From assembly GCA_047967505.1 (NCBI GenBank), contig CM106539.1: a stretch of 64,000 nucleotides of DNA; one strand, 5' to 3'. The translations under genes were made by a program, and so were the position numbers. The DNA is from Dipteris shenzhenensis. Taxonomy: Eukaryota; Polypodiophyta; Polypodiopsida; Gleicheniales. Below are positions 46,701 through 56,574 of the stretch, in pieces. The notes beneath the pieces are model-generated. The model did no database searches, was not told the DNA's origin, and worked only from the letters and a program-made list of their open reading frames with translations. Each line of letters opens with the position of its first letter. Position 1 is the first letter of the stretch.

Positions 46701-47190
46701 TATAAGAGGGAATGCAAAGAGATTGCAACTACTGCTGGAAGAGCATGAAGCTCCAAGTCCCCTCCATCGCAACGCAAATCACTATGAAAGGCCAGCAAAA
46801 AGTGCTGATCTTTTGATTAGTATGATGGAATTTTTGCTACCGTCCGGATGGGAAGTCACATTGTGTCGAATGGGACATTTGTTTGAAGCTTTTATTAGAA
46901 AAGGACACAATGTAAATATTATTGAGAGCCCTGCTTGCTTGGAATACCTTGATACCATGGCTTCTCTCACAATAAAGTTTGATAAGAAAGGTCCGATCTC
47001 ACATGAAGAGGATGCTGACATAGAGATGATCATATATGATGAGAGCAAGAAAGATGATGAAAACGATCAAAGCTTTGGATATAATAGTGAGGACACCAGC
47101 GATAGCAAGGAAGCAGAAGAAGATGGATATGACACTAACCTTGCCTCTGAAGGTTACATAAAAAGACCACAAAGATATATAGAGGTATGA
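43795..47190 (+). CDS. ORF1-B: 1131-residue protein of unknown family, possible degenerate methyltransferase fold
   Basis: One uninterrupted frame of 1132 codons from ATG 43795. An acceptor-like ATATAG precedes the ATG, so a 5' intron is likely. Residues 1-160 form a compact N-terminal domain ending in a VMPPPKARRF segment. About 170-390 is acidic and low-complexity, with repeated ETGHAHTS-like pieces and a basic KRGRSYTKKGQRR patch. About 395-860 holds the conserved YIWGQ, SACICIFKNEKKYLIESERL and MWRPLRNLPDKYTS blocks. About 880-1060 reads like a beta-class amino-methyltransferase: QCNIVIFADKDDKEQ, then SRKRDKRECGLKIQSLETFF, then RPAKSADLLISMMEFLL followed by GWEVTLCRMGHLFEAFIRKG, where an FxGxG motif would be expected. 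The catalytic DPPY motif and the FxGxG glycines are absent, so activity is doubtful. The final ATAGAG|GTATGA could be a donor into the linker exon at 47288, giving a much longer protein; otherwise the stop is TGA 47188-47190. Confidence 0.8.
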   Translation: MDLEATAFVNGMTLKYNGRIYAPKDFTNWTVVDTTKKAWFLVLSKGNLILVMTKRELEKDEWASNVSFSKSNLIQGGTLGIKIEKDSSTMMIYTKSRMSNRSFLLSKKDAMHFVMPPPKARRFPELVPALEILQHVWEEFPIEEARKMQSKIILEYFHSVIEQGSTSLVEGPKVQESTHEKGSDETCHVDLVHGNTNERGSGVDEIEHIVAMDEGLVHVDAYKGSTSETGIELVETGHAHASQIEIELSETRHASDKTGHAHTSLVHGITHLDGVTHEVDGITEQMNPLSIPEVEAIEEEVGRSKAVHIEPLKNKPRRQMQKASTSRATIPSPITGKRGRSYTKKGQRREEEEHEEDAEGLEMESDLEAEMLSMKNLNLCLNEAVTDEDPGYIWGQKTQVIHASTVVKASVFTNSRTLDTAYAEKIFQALIDGKKPVVSNLVLRPRTFWPVMGDYSESINFSQPIDFEMQFTKFLGKQVPSLQEGQSSVNDPERHIRDAKRNFLAHCTFEAIDGQHYAYACNERSRDTYKKGEITYQTFVSVPQFHYYSACICIFKNEKKYLIESERLNHDIYALRKITSTSEMLLKARTIWKTFNSPLTTLKRTATKVEADNLIDFYTCLSAIVPRGKQERAEVITSFKTVRDRYQDYTSILFRSDEVFHQIKDVCLACEKGDVTYEAPSLIKEKAKKIEKKEMTAWMWRPLRNLPDKYTSLATEKLMSKEWFFGKKDKDHCMEDCIIQQVKRDAVKSAIEYLLAEKNIPISQCKIDHNIVRQMASALPSAKQKAWAHKWVKVEDDGSEITPSMRSDIPENVYAYAQKVINKHTLRKEKTLNKGFFFIHEIISESGKSVECKGVSLNDFLSDDTAWERPQLFFVYEISPDGIRQLLDRVLHTTIGRVGQCNIVIFADKDDKEQMSATLEKQYGNELKIYNGIYSRKRDKRECGLKIQSLETFFLCMKSPYNDHSLQNNIRGNAKRLQLLLEEHEAPSPLHRNANHYERPAKSADLLISMMEFLLPSGWEVTLCRMGHLFEAFIRKGHNVNIIESPACLEYLDTMASLTIKFDKKGPISHEEDADIEMIIYDESKKDDENDQSFGYNSEDTSDSKEAEEDGYDTNLASEGYIKRPQRYIEV

Positions 47191-47287
47191 AAACTTATGT
47201 TTAATTTTCTTTATTCATTTAAAGGTCTTTTTAAATTTATAATTAATTTAAAATTTTGAATCTCATAATTATTTTATCCTTTTATAG

Positions 47288-49268
47288 GAGAAGGGAGAGG
47301 AGGAGGATGAGGAGGACATAGCTGGAGTAGATAATATAGAAAGCTCATCTCAAGAAAGCAAAGCTACTTTGGCTATCCATCGGATGACTCTAGAAAATAA
47401 TCATACCTTGCAGCAAATGGAGAAGTCATTTCAAGTTAGGTTTCAAGTTTGAGAACAACCTCTTACTTTTCTATTCGATGAAGAGGACATTTCAATCCTT
47501 ATAAACTTCAAGAAAAAGGTTAATGACAAGGTCATAATAGCCATCCTCAGGTTTGAGACAAACTTTTTACTGACTTTATGCTTTTGTATTTCCATTGGAT
47601 CAAATGAACTAATATTCTTTTCTTTTTATTGTAGTATGGTTTTACAACAGCTTCCCCTATATATACAAAGATGTGCATATATGGTCGATTCTCTTGTTTC
47701 TAGTGTACTTAGCAATAAGCAGAAGACCATAGATGATGTTTTTAAGTGGTTGCAACCTATTGATTTGACTACGGCGTGAGTTATCTTTACTGCATATCAC
47801 GAGGAGTGAGTATTAATCCCTACCTAGCTTATCTCTTACATTGTGGAGGATTATATCAAATAATAAGTATTCTTAATTGATAATGCAGCTTGCATTGGAG
47901 CTTGGTAATTGTGGACATCTTAGCGAAGCAATGCTTCTTTGTCAATTCAATAGCATCTATCCATGGCAGTGTGTCAGAGTAAGTATAACCTACTTGTGTC
48001 ATAATTATGTCAATGAGATGCATCCTATGCAATGCGCACATTCATTTATGTTTTCTATTTTGATGTGTAGATCTGCTCGAAAGTTGGTAGGTGCTATAGA
48101 TGCACTTATGCAAATGGAGGGTGACTTAGAAGATCAAATAGAGTATGTAACATGCCCTGCAGCGCAGCAGAATGATGACCACAGTTGTGGGTGGAGAGTC
48201 GGATATAACTGTTTTTTGCTCCTTGCTCAAATTTTTAATTTGAGAGGCAGTGAAACCTCATTGTCGACATATACAGACTTGCATCTATATGCATTTATGT
48301 CATCTATCATTAAGGCATTTATTGATAACGTGGTGGAGCATCCAGAGGAAACATTGGTTGCTACGCCCATAAGTTGTCCTAATGTAACCGCTGTATTGGA
48401 CGAAATGGGGAGCTCTTTTGGGGTTAGGGTCATCATTAGCAAGCAACCTCGTGTTTTGACTTTTGGTAGCGAGGAAGTTACAATCCTCTCCGACCCTTTG
48501 AAAGAGGCTAATGACAAAGTCATGATGGCCATCCTCAGGTTTGATATGAACATCTCTTGGCTTGATACTTCAATCATTTGATTCAATCTGCTTCTAACAC
48601 TTGTTTATTTATTGCTGCAGTGTACGGTTATATCTCACTTTCCTAGATCAGTACAGAATCGCGTCTGTATGCTCGATTCTCTTCTTTTAGTTGTACTTAG
48701 TGATACCAAGAAGACAGTAGATGATGTTTGTTCAATTCTACAACCTTTAGACTTGGATGGCATACTAGTTGTCTTTATGCCATACTATGAGAAGTAAGTA
48801 TCGTCTCAATCTTTTTTTACTCTCTTATTTATAATATTGTGTCAATTAATACTTAAATCTTATCGCTCTTTATTGGTGATGTAGTTCACATTGGAGCCTG
48901 ATAGTATGGGATCTTGATGACAACCATTGTTGGTTTTTCAACTCATTTACAGGCTTTCACGGGGTGTTCAGGTAAGTGTTCTTTTATCATATCATTATGA
49001 ACATGCATCTTACTATTTACTACACAAATTCACTTTGTCATATGTCATGATGGACAGGTCTGCAAACAAGTTAGTTTCTGCGATTATGAAAATCAGGGAG
49101 CATCAAGACCAACCAAATTTCCAGACACGCCTCGCAGTGGAGCACAAAGACATGTTTAGTAGTGGGTGGAGAATTGCCTACAACTTCATGTTGTATCTCA
49201 ATGAAATTTTTGAACATGTCTCAATAGAAGCATATACCAAGCTCGAGCTACAAGATTTTGTGGCTTAG
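47288..49268 (+). pseudogene. Linker exon and C48-like protease modules 2 and 3 of unit B
   Basis: Predicted exons: 47288-47550, 47635-47805, 47889-47978, 48071-48538, 48621-48793, 48885-48971, 49058-49268. The first four join in phase (2, 2, 2). Module 2 has LHWSLVIVDILAKQCFFVNS and QNDDHSCGWRVGYN, so His, Asn, Gln (six before Cys) and Cys are all present as in C48/Ulp1 proteases. Module 3 has SHWSLIVWDLDDNHCWFFNS, but the Cys is Ser (HKDMFSSGWRIAYN) and the Gln is His, so it is dead. Stops at 47450-47452 and 47776-47778 (TGA) and a frameshift at the start of the 48621 exon break a full read-through. The second TGA overlaps a GTGAGT that could act as a shifted donor. Frame 47877-48581 stays open across module 2. 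Confidence 0.65.
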
Positions 49269-49618
49269 ACTGTTCACTATCTAACTACTACCATTGGGAA
49301 ACAACATGATGGACTCAATGAAGAACCTGAGGGAGCCAAAGAAAAACAAGAGACAATTCAGTCTCCTTCTGTATCACAGCCTCAAGTAGAAGCATTACAA
49401 TCTACACTTGAATTAGAGACTCAATGCATTCTTCCTACACAAGAAGTGGAGACTCAATGTGCATCTACAAATCACATCTTGTAAAGGAGGAAGAGATTAA
49501 GTCTATTCCGATTGCACTAGAAGTAGAATCTCAATGTACACCATCCACACAAGTAGAGACTCAATGTACTCTTAGAGAATCACAGCCTCAAGAGGACTCA
49601 TCAGACTCTATTTAGTTG
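49269..49618 (+). pseudogene. Tail of module 3, VETQCT repeats
   Basis: Threonine/glutamate-rich segments with VETQC(T/A) and ESQCT repeated at least four times across two frames, as in the tail of unit A module 3. The frame shifts near 49470 and ends TAG near 49613. Confidence 0.55.
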
Positions 49619-49796
49619 TAAAACATGTAGAAAGAAACATGAGTCCTTGAAGATTTTTATCTTGTTTGTATTGATTAATGATAGTGTTTTTTAAACTTAT
49701 GTTAAATGTTGCAATACATTAGGATATTTTATGATATTTATTCATTACAATACATTAGGTTTTACTTTTTTGAAAGTCTAATTTATTATGTACAAT

Positions 49797-50345
49797 AAAT
49801 ATCTTATGATGAGAATCTAATAATTATATCATTCTTATGTTCCATCACTTTATTTTATAGACTTCAATGTACTCAAAATCTATCATTTATTATGTACAAT
49901 AAATATCTTATGATGAGAATCTAATAATTATATCATTCTTATGTTTCATCACTTTATTTTATAGATTTCAATGTACTCAAAATCTATCATCTCACATGTC
50001 TCGCATTACGGTCTTGCATCAGCAACTCTAACTTATATTATATTAAAAGAATATCTCATGATGAGATTCTAATAATTACTAACTTATATTATATTAAAAG
50101 AATATCTCATGATGAGATTCTATTAATTATATCATTCTTGTGTTCCATCATTTTATTTTATAGATTTCAATGTACTATCACTGTCTTACATGTCTCAAAT
50201 GTCTCCCATTACGGTCTTGCATCCCATCATTTTATTTTATAGATTTCAATGTACTCACTATCTTACATGTCTCACATGTCTCGCATTACGGTCTTGCATC
50301 TAGTCATCTCAGCCTCTACCAACTCTTTATTCTACATCTTTCATC
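49797..50345. repeat. AT-rich tandem repeats, 104-bp period
   Basis: ATCTTATGATGAGAATCTAA starts at 49801 and 49905, with further partial copies near 50045 and 50102, and TTATTTTATAG(A/G)TTTCAATGTACT recurs to about 50255. Confidence 0.8.
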
Positions 50346-51351
50346 CCACATTATGAGTCTGTAGTTCTATAAATCCCCTAGTAGTCGTTCATCTTCTATA
50401 TCTCACCCGCAGCAAACACTTCTTCCACTTTGCTCTTCTTACCTTACTCCTCTCCTCAAGCTTGCTCCTTCCTCTCCTCAAGCTTGCTCCTTCCATCTTG
50501 CCCACAGCCTTGCCTCCTCTTCTCAAGCATACTCCTTTCATCTTGCCTTACCTCCTCTAGTTACCTTCCTCACTCTCGTTACCTTCCTCACCTCGTTCGT
50601 CTTCTATATCTTTCCTCACTTTCATTACCTTCCTCACCTCATTCGTCTTCTATATCTCACCCGCAGCAAAAACTTCTTCCACTTTACTCTTCTTACCTTA
50701 CTCCTCTCCACACTTCTTCCACTTTACTCTTCTTACCTTACTCCTCTCCTCAAGCTTGCTCCTTCCATCTTGCCTGCAGCCTTACCTCCTCTTGATTGTG
50801 AGGAAAAGGAACCTAAAGGGAGGAACCAACCCCCTTCCGAAAAGGAGCAAGAAGGGCTGAGCCTACAACCAAGAAGCTCAAATCAAGGAAAGAGGAAGCG
50901 GCATGAAGGGAAGGAGTCTTTGAGATTGTAATATATGTAATCTGTGTGTAATCTATTGAATTGTTGATCTTCTTTAGAGTTTACTTGGGCAATGTTTTCT
51001 CAGCTAAGTGACTAGATAGTGTCCTTTGATCCACGCCAGCATGATGATAATAATGAGATGAAAGGTTTCAATTTAACACATAATGTGAGATGAAAGATTT
51101 CGATTAGATCACTAATGTGAGACTCAAAGATTTTGATTAGTGAACTATTGTACCACAAAAGAGTTCGATTAGACAACTAATGTGAGACAAAAGATTTAAA
51201 TTAGACAACTAACATGAGAAGGTTGGGCTCAATGAACTCTCTCCCTATTTAAGTGTAGTGTAGACATAGCTAAGATCCCATTTTGAAATCTAGCCCCAAA
51301 ACTCTGTACACTGATCCAAATTCTGTGCACAGATCCACCTACTACGAATCT
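50346..51351. other. CT-rich repeats and spacer, no gene
   Basis: CTTACTCCTCTCCTCAAGCT-type sequence is repeated four or more times between 50430 and 50790. After this, GATTAGA(C/T)AACTAATGTGAGA-like segments recur at 51.08-51.22 kb. The corresponding place in unit A has unrelated sequence. Confidence 0.55.
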
Positions 51352-51816
51352 ATGGCATACCCAAAAGACTTTGGAATGCTTTTGTTCTATCTGAAAATGA
51401 TGTTGGATGGCATCCTTGTAGAAGCAGACCCGAAGAAGAATGAGGAAAATAGCTGCAAGAAGGACATGGTTTGGCGGTGGGTGTATTACTTGGAGTCAGC
51501 ACAGATGGTGATTATTAATTTCCTTGGCTTTTTTTTTTTTGCTGCTTTAAGGTACTTACAAGCTCATGATGTAGGTTTCTTTTGGCAGGACATAAAAGAG
51601 GATTGAAGATGTATAGAGCGCAAAGAGCAAGATGATGAGGACCCCTAGCAAAAGGAGGAGTTACTATGGGCATATAAGTCAACAGAGTCAAGCAAGCAGT
51701 GTGTGCTCCAAGTGTGTGAAGAGGTCTGCCATAGTGCAGTGGACTGGCCTCTAGAGCTGAGAGATGATTGCTATAGAGAGGTTGATAAGATAGTTGGAAG
51801 TCTAGAATTTCCTTGA
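51352..51816 (+). pseudogene. Unit B small gene, broken
   Basis: Exon 1 51352-51507 (MAYPKDFGMLLFYLKMML ... KKDMVWRWVYYLESAQM) and exon 2 51599-51816 match the small gene of unit A: KKDMVWRWVYYLESAQ with EEDMLRTWLLDLNSAE, and KEELLWAYKSTESSKQ with KEELLDAYKSAEDSKQ. Exon 2 has two stops, TGA at 51614-51616 and TAG near 51656, and ends VDKIVGSLEFP. Confidence 0.7.
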
Positions 51817-51989
51817 AATAATAAAAACATACATTTCTTGAACTTGTGGATATTCTCATGGTGCTCGTAATACCTGATTTTGCATCGACCTGCTTACATG
51901 TTAGTACTTAAATGTTTTAAGTAGCCTGGTGATTGAAATCTAACGGTTAACTATACCCAGTCTAAAGGGCACTAGCACTGTGCAACAAA

Positions 51990-52340
51990 TCTTAGGATAG
52001 CATGGCAGTAGCGTAGGGATAGCATGGTAGTAGTGCAGGATAAGTTATCGCCAACACGGTGGTTGGTTGCACTAGAATATAAACAGCCACCAATGCGGTG
52101 GTTTGCTTCTATTATTAGAAGATGAATGGATTCATTATGGGAAACCAGTGCGGTGGTTGTTGGGATATACTAAAAGCAAGCATGGGATGAAATTTGATAG
52201 TTAGAGCTTCATGATTTACCTTTATGGGAACTACTGCACAGTGTTGGTGGCTCTCATCAGCCACGTCTATCATGGCTAAGATTCCATCGGGCTGGCACTT
52301 AATTACTAGCCACCAGAGTGGCACCATTGTTGAAACATAC
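51990..52340. repeat. 'gcggtggtt / gccacca' repeat block after unit B
   Basis: CCAACACGGTGGTTGG, CCACCAATGCGGTGG and ACCAGTGCGGTGGTTG occur within 120 bp, followed by GGTGGCTCTCATCAGCCACG, which matches the block after unit A at 35.1-35.7 kb. Confidence 0.55.
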
Positions 52341-52564
52341 TCACTTCTTGAAAAACTTTCTTTCAAGAAACCAAAGAGGGAGAATAGTGGAGAGGGAGCA
52401 CAAGAGCTAGGAGAAGGGTGAGGAGTGGAGAATAGAGTGGGAGGTTGTCAGAAATAGGTGGGAGGTCATCGAAAATAGGTGGGAGGAGAGATTTCCTTGT
52501 TTACTTAAAAGATTAGAGAGTGCTAATGAAAGCGTCGCGTGCAGCGTCGGGTTTCAGTTTTAAC

Positions 52565-52690
52565 CCATAATGTCGCTATATAGCGACGCTTTTCTGTCAC
52601 TATATAGCGATGTTTTTAATTAAAAGCATCGCTATATAGCAATGGAACAGAGCAAAATGTCACTATATAGCAACGCTTTAAGACACTTTT
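52565..52690. repeat. Palindromic subterminal repeats, left cluster
   Basis: A perfect palindrome GTCGCTATATAGCGAC at 52572-52587 is followed by four variants (GTCACTATATAGCGAT, CATCGCTATATAGCAATG, GTCACTATATAGCAAC). In En/Spm elements such repeats bind the element's own protein. Confidence 0.85.
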
Positions 52691-52779
52691 TGTTCTAAGT
52701 TGAAGGGAAGCTCATAGATGCTATTTTATAACAGTTAATATATTTTCTTGCAACTTATGTCATGATTTTATAAGTGTAG

Positions 52780-55700
52780 ATGGAAGGGACGAGTGGAAGA
52801 TCCGTCCGATGATGCGCCAACGCCCGGGAGCACAAAGTGGCTTACGGAGAGGTTATACTATCATTGCACTCAATGCAAGAAGAAGTACGACATCAACATC
52901 GTATTATCATGCATCACTTGCAGATTATGGGAAGGAGCCCGAATCAATACCCATCGTTGGTGTTGCACATGTTGATGGACTATCGGTAAGTCAAAGCTAT
53001 TTAAGTTGGCAGTCTTATTGGATACCAGGAAATACAAGATCTTATATTTACACGAAATCTTAAAACAAGATGAGGAGGCTAATGAGGGTATGCATATACC
53101 TTCACACTTTGAGCAAGACTATAGTCTCCTAGATGATGACGAGGGTATGGTCGACATGATGGATTCTATTTTTAGGGACACTACATCCCATGTACATGTG
53201 ATGTCAGAGTCTGAGGTCAAAATGCGAGAGTTGCAATCAACACAATTGTACGAGGGTGCTAGGATGTCTAACCTAGGTGCTTGTCTCTCAATCTTGAATC
53301 TACAAGTAAAGTATGGGTGGTCGGATACAAGTGTCTCGGCCTTAATGAGGTTAGCTCTTGCATTAATTTGACTCATTATTTGGATATTGTTTGTTTTGAG
53401 AATCATCATGTTTGTTTTGAGAAACATCATTTGGATAGTGTATATCGAATCATCATTGTTCGAAGCCTATGTATATCTGAATTGTCATAGGTTGCTCTAG
53501 AAGATGTTTCCTGCACCAAATACCATATTTCCAGAGCTCCTAGACATAACAATGATATTTTGGTCAGGGGTATCTTGATGTGGACCATGCATGACTACCC
53601 AGGATATGGAGAGTGCACAGGTACGTCGTTGTGCTTTTATGACTCTCTTTTGCACACATGTCTTATACTAACACATTCATGCACACGTACAGAACTTATT
53701 AGAAGGTACCATGCTTTTCCTATTTGTGGACCGGGTTTGAAATCACTTGCACGCTACTCCAAACATATGAGGAAAAATGTTTATGAAGGTCATGCTCGAT
53801 ACCTTCTGCTCGACCATCTCACATGTGGAGGTCAGCTTGATCCACCACCATCATATTGAAAGGCAAGTGATTGGATTCAAGCTTGGAGGGTGAATGGAGA
53901 GGAACCTCCTCCTGGTATGAAGAGGCTATCGATCTTTCATGAGCTTCCTTATTGGGGTCAGTTACAAATCAATCATCTCTTGGATCCCATGCATATCTTC
54001 AAGAATGTGGGGGCTACTATTTGGGCACACTTGGTTGATTCCAAAGACTCGAGAGGAGTGCGAGAAGACTTGTGTGCTATGAATAGGATGTCTCATTTGT
54101 GGCCCCAAGTGCATGCTTCAGGAAGAGTTGTCCTCCCGAAAGCAACGTGGATCCTCTATACGAGGGAGGAGGCAGCGATCAAGGAAGACATTGCCTCTTT
54201 TCAAACACCGACAGGGTACATGCATTGCTTGAAAGGAGCATTTTCAAAGGACAATAAGCTTAGTGGGCTCAAGTCCCATGATTGGCACAAGGTCTTACAG
54301 GTATTCTAAGTAGAATTAGTGTACCGATAATCATGATGCGTTAGCGTAATTATGATTATGTTATATTGTTGACATGACTTCTTTGTTGCTTTGATAGTTC
54401 ATCCTCTCAATTACAATAAAATGGTGCTTACAAGAAGATGTTAGAAATGCTATATTCAAGATCTATGGTATTGTGAGGCATGCTTACTATCAAATCGCAT
54501 TGATTGCATTTTCTTCAATTTAAGCTGATTAATCTGTAGACTACTTATGAAAATATCTTACATGGACATGTGAAATAGGTAGATATCTCAAAAAGAGATC
54601 TCCATATTGAGCATCGAGAAGGCTAGGGTGGAATCCATTGAAGCCGTGTGCTTGCTTGAGAAGCACTTTCCCTTGAGCATTATGACAACTCAAGTCCACT
54701 TGGTTGTGCACATAGTTGATGAGGTGGCTATTGCAGGTACCGTTCATAGTCGATGGATGTTTTTTCTTGAGCGGTTTATGAAAACTTTAAAGGGATTTGT
54801 AAGACAAAGAACAAGACCAGAAGCAAGCATGGCAGAGGGATGGCTTATGCAAGAGTCATTAGTATATATCACAGAGTTTCTTGCATCCACCGATCCCAAT
54901 ATGCCACAAGCTTGGCATAACAAGGATGATAATCACATCGTTGGGGAGGTTCCCCAAGGAAAAGGGATTGACAAAAAGATGAGTGAAGAAGAAATAGAGA
55001 AATTCAGTAAGTTTTGTATCCTCAGTAGCCCTGAGATGCAGAAGTGGATTGAGAGATATGAAGTGGCCAAAGCAGAAAGAATAAATGCAAGGACGAGATT
55101 CAGAGCAATGTATAAGCGATTGCAACCATATCCATAGGATCTGGCTCTTCTCCCCACTCACATGTCACTTGATTGGCTACAGCTAGCTCTATGTAAAGCC
55201 GAACGCGATGGAGAGACAATAAACGAGCGTGAGCGAGAGTTATCATCTGGATGTATGGTGCATGTAAGTTTCTTACCTCTTGACATAATTAAGTAATTAT
55301 TTGTGGCAATATACGCTATAAAATAGATGCATCTTCATTGTTTTAATGATGCTCTTTTACATTACAAAAAGTACAGTGCATTATGGTCATATGGACGACA
55401 TTTTCGTGTGGAACGCATCGATTCAAAGAGAGTCACATATGATTGTGGAGTCATGGCTAACTTCACACAAGATAGCCGAGCAAGTTCTTCGGATACCAAT
55501 CTTCTCTCCTCATAGTTGGATTATTGTGGAACCATACACGACATCTATGAAGTTGATTTTAGACGATTTAGTATTTTCATTCTTGATGTAAAATGGTTTA
55601 GAACTATTTACAACGGTCCCCATGCGACAGTGAGAAAAGATAGTAGCGGTTTCTTTGCAATAGACTCCACCAAACATTGGACCGATGAAAGTGATACTTT

Positions 55701-56266
55701 CGTTCTTCCCGAGCACTGTGGGCAGGTCATACTAATGATTTAATTAATCGAAGCTTTCGTTTTTAAAGATCTATTGATACATGTACTTGAGCATAATTTC
55801 ATATATATAATTGATGACATTTGGCACCCATCTTCAATATAGGTGGTTTTTCATCCGGATCATTTTGATCCAAGATGGTGGTACGTGATCCAAGTTGCAT
55901 CACGAAGTAAGCAAATTTTTGAAGATAGATATGTGGATATGGAGATGCCACTACCAATGCTAGATCCAATTGATCCCGATGAATCTAGTGAAGAAGATGA
56001 AGATCACAATATGAGCCAAGAGGAAGATGCGCATAATGACATTGCACGGGAGGAAGATGGAGATCACGATATTAAGGAAGAAGACAACGATCATCAAGAA
56101 TCACCACTTTATTGAAGAAGATGATCAAGTACTTTTAGGTGAATGTACGATGCTAGAGTACGATGATGATATAGGAGATCAACTTGGTATAGAGTTGGAG
56201 ATAAACTTGTTTGGCGCCTTAGACTTGGCTCAAGATGAAATAGTTGATGTAAATGCTCTTAATTGA
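52780..56266 (+). pseudogene. TNP2-type transposase with DUF4218 and DUF4216 parts, broken
   Basis: ATG 52780 (MEGTSGRS). In order: LTERLYYHCTQC (about 52840), LYEGARMSNLGACLSILNLQ (about 53250), MWTMHDYPGYGECTG (about 53578), then PICGPGLKSLARYSKHMRKN (about 53725) and HELPYWGQLQINHLLDPMHI (about 53938), GLKSHDWHKVLQ (about 54266), the DUF4218 block VHSRWMFFLERFMKTLKGFV (about 54736), and DUF4216 (DDIFVW / DYCGTIHDIYEVDFRRF / FHPDHFDPRWWYV, 55330-55900). It ends in an acidic tail at 56264-56266. Between about 53370 and 53540 the family's CPxC and RLGL...DGxNPF part is missing. Stops and frameshifts occur (TGA at 52810-52812, TGA at 53857). TNP2 proteins cut and paste En/Spm elements; this copy cannot make one. 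Confidence 0.85.
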
Positions 56267-56419
56267 TTTTTCCATCTCAAACTTGGACATGAATATATGA
56301 GCTTCAAAGGCTTGAAGTACATGCTCTCATATTTTTATTCTCTATGAGATCAAACATGTATGAAAATTAAAAATAATTTGTCATTGGAAAAAACTAACTT
56401 TTAAGGTCTATATGAGTAA

Positions 56420-56560
56420 AAAATCTCTCTAGAAAATGTCGCTATAAAATAGTATCTCAGTGTCGCTATATAGCGACATTGATAAGTCACTATATAGTGA
56501 CTTTTGTAATAGTCACTATATAGCGACGTTTATTTAACGTCGCTATATAGCGATGCTTTA
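56420..56560. repeat. Palindromic subterminal repeats, right cluster
   Basis: Perfect palindromes at 56462-56477 (GTCGCTATATAGCGAC) and 56486-56501 (GTCACTATATAGTGAC), with further imperfect copies at 56434, 56512 and 56539. Confidence 0.88.
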
Positions 56561-56574
56561 CGGGATGCGCTTTT

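Larger units (their letters stand above)
43620..51816 (+). mobile_element. Unit B: second copy of the ORF1 / C48-like protease / small-gene cassette
   Basis: Order: one hairpin repeat (about 43635), the intact large gene (43795-47190), linker exon and protease modules 2 and 3 (47288-49268), tail (to 49618) and a broken small gene (51352-51816). The order and spacing match unit A, with ends of the genes about 8.0 kb apart here and 7.7 kb in unit A. Module 1 is absent. No terminal repeats were found. It starts directly after the G-rich array. Confidence 0.65.
52530..56565 (+). mobile_element. En/Spm-like (TNP2) DNA transposon, internally deleted
   Basis: About 4.0 kb bounded on both sides by clusters of 16-bp palindromes (GTCGCTATATAGCGAC type) and holding a TNP2-type transposase gene on the plus strand. 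Outside the palindromes the left end (ATGAAAGCGTCGCG near 52524) and the inverted right end (ATGAAAAGCGCATCC) look similar. A CACTA terminus and target duplication were not found, so the exact ends are estimates. Confidence 0.6.
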
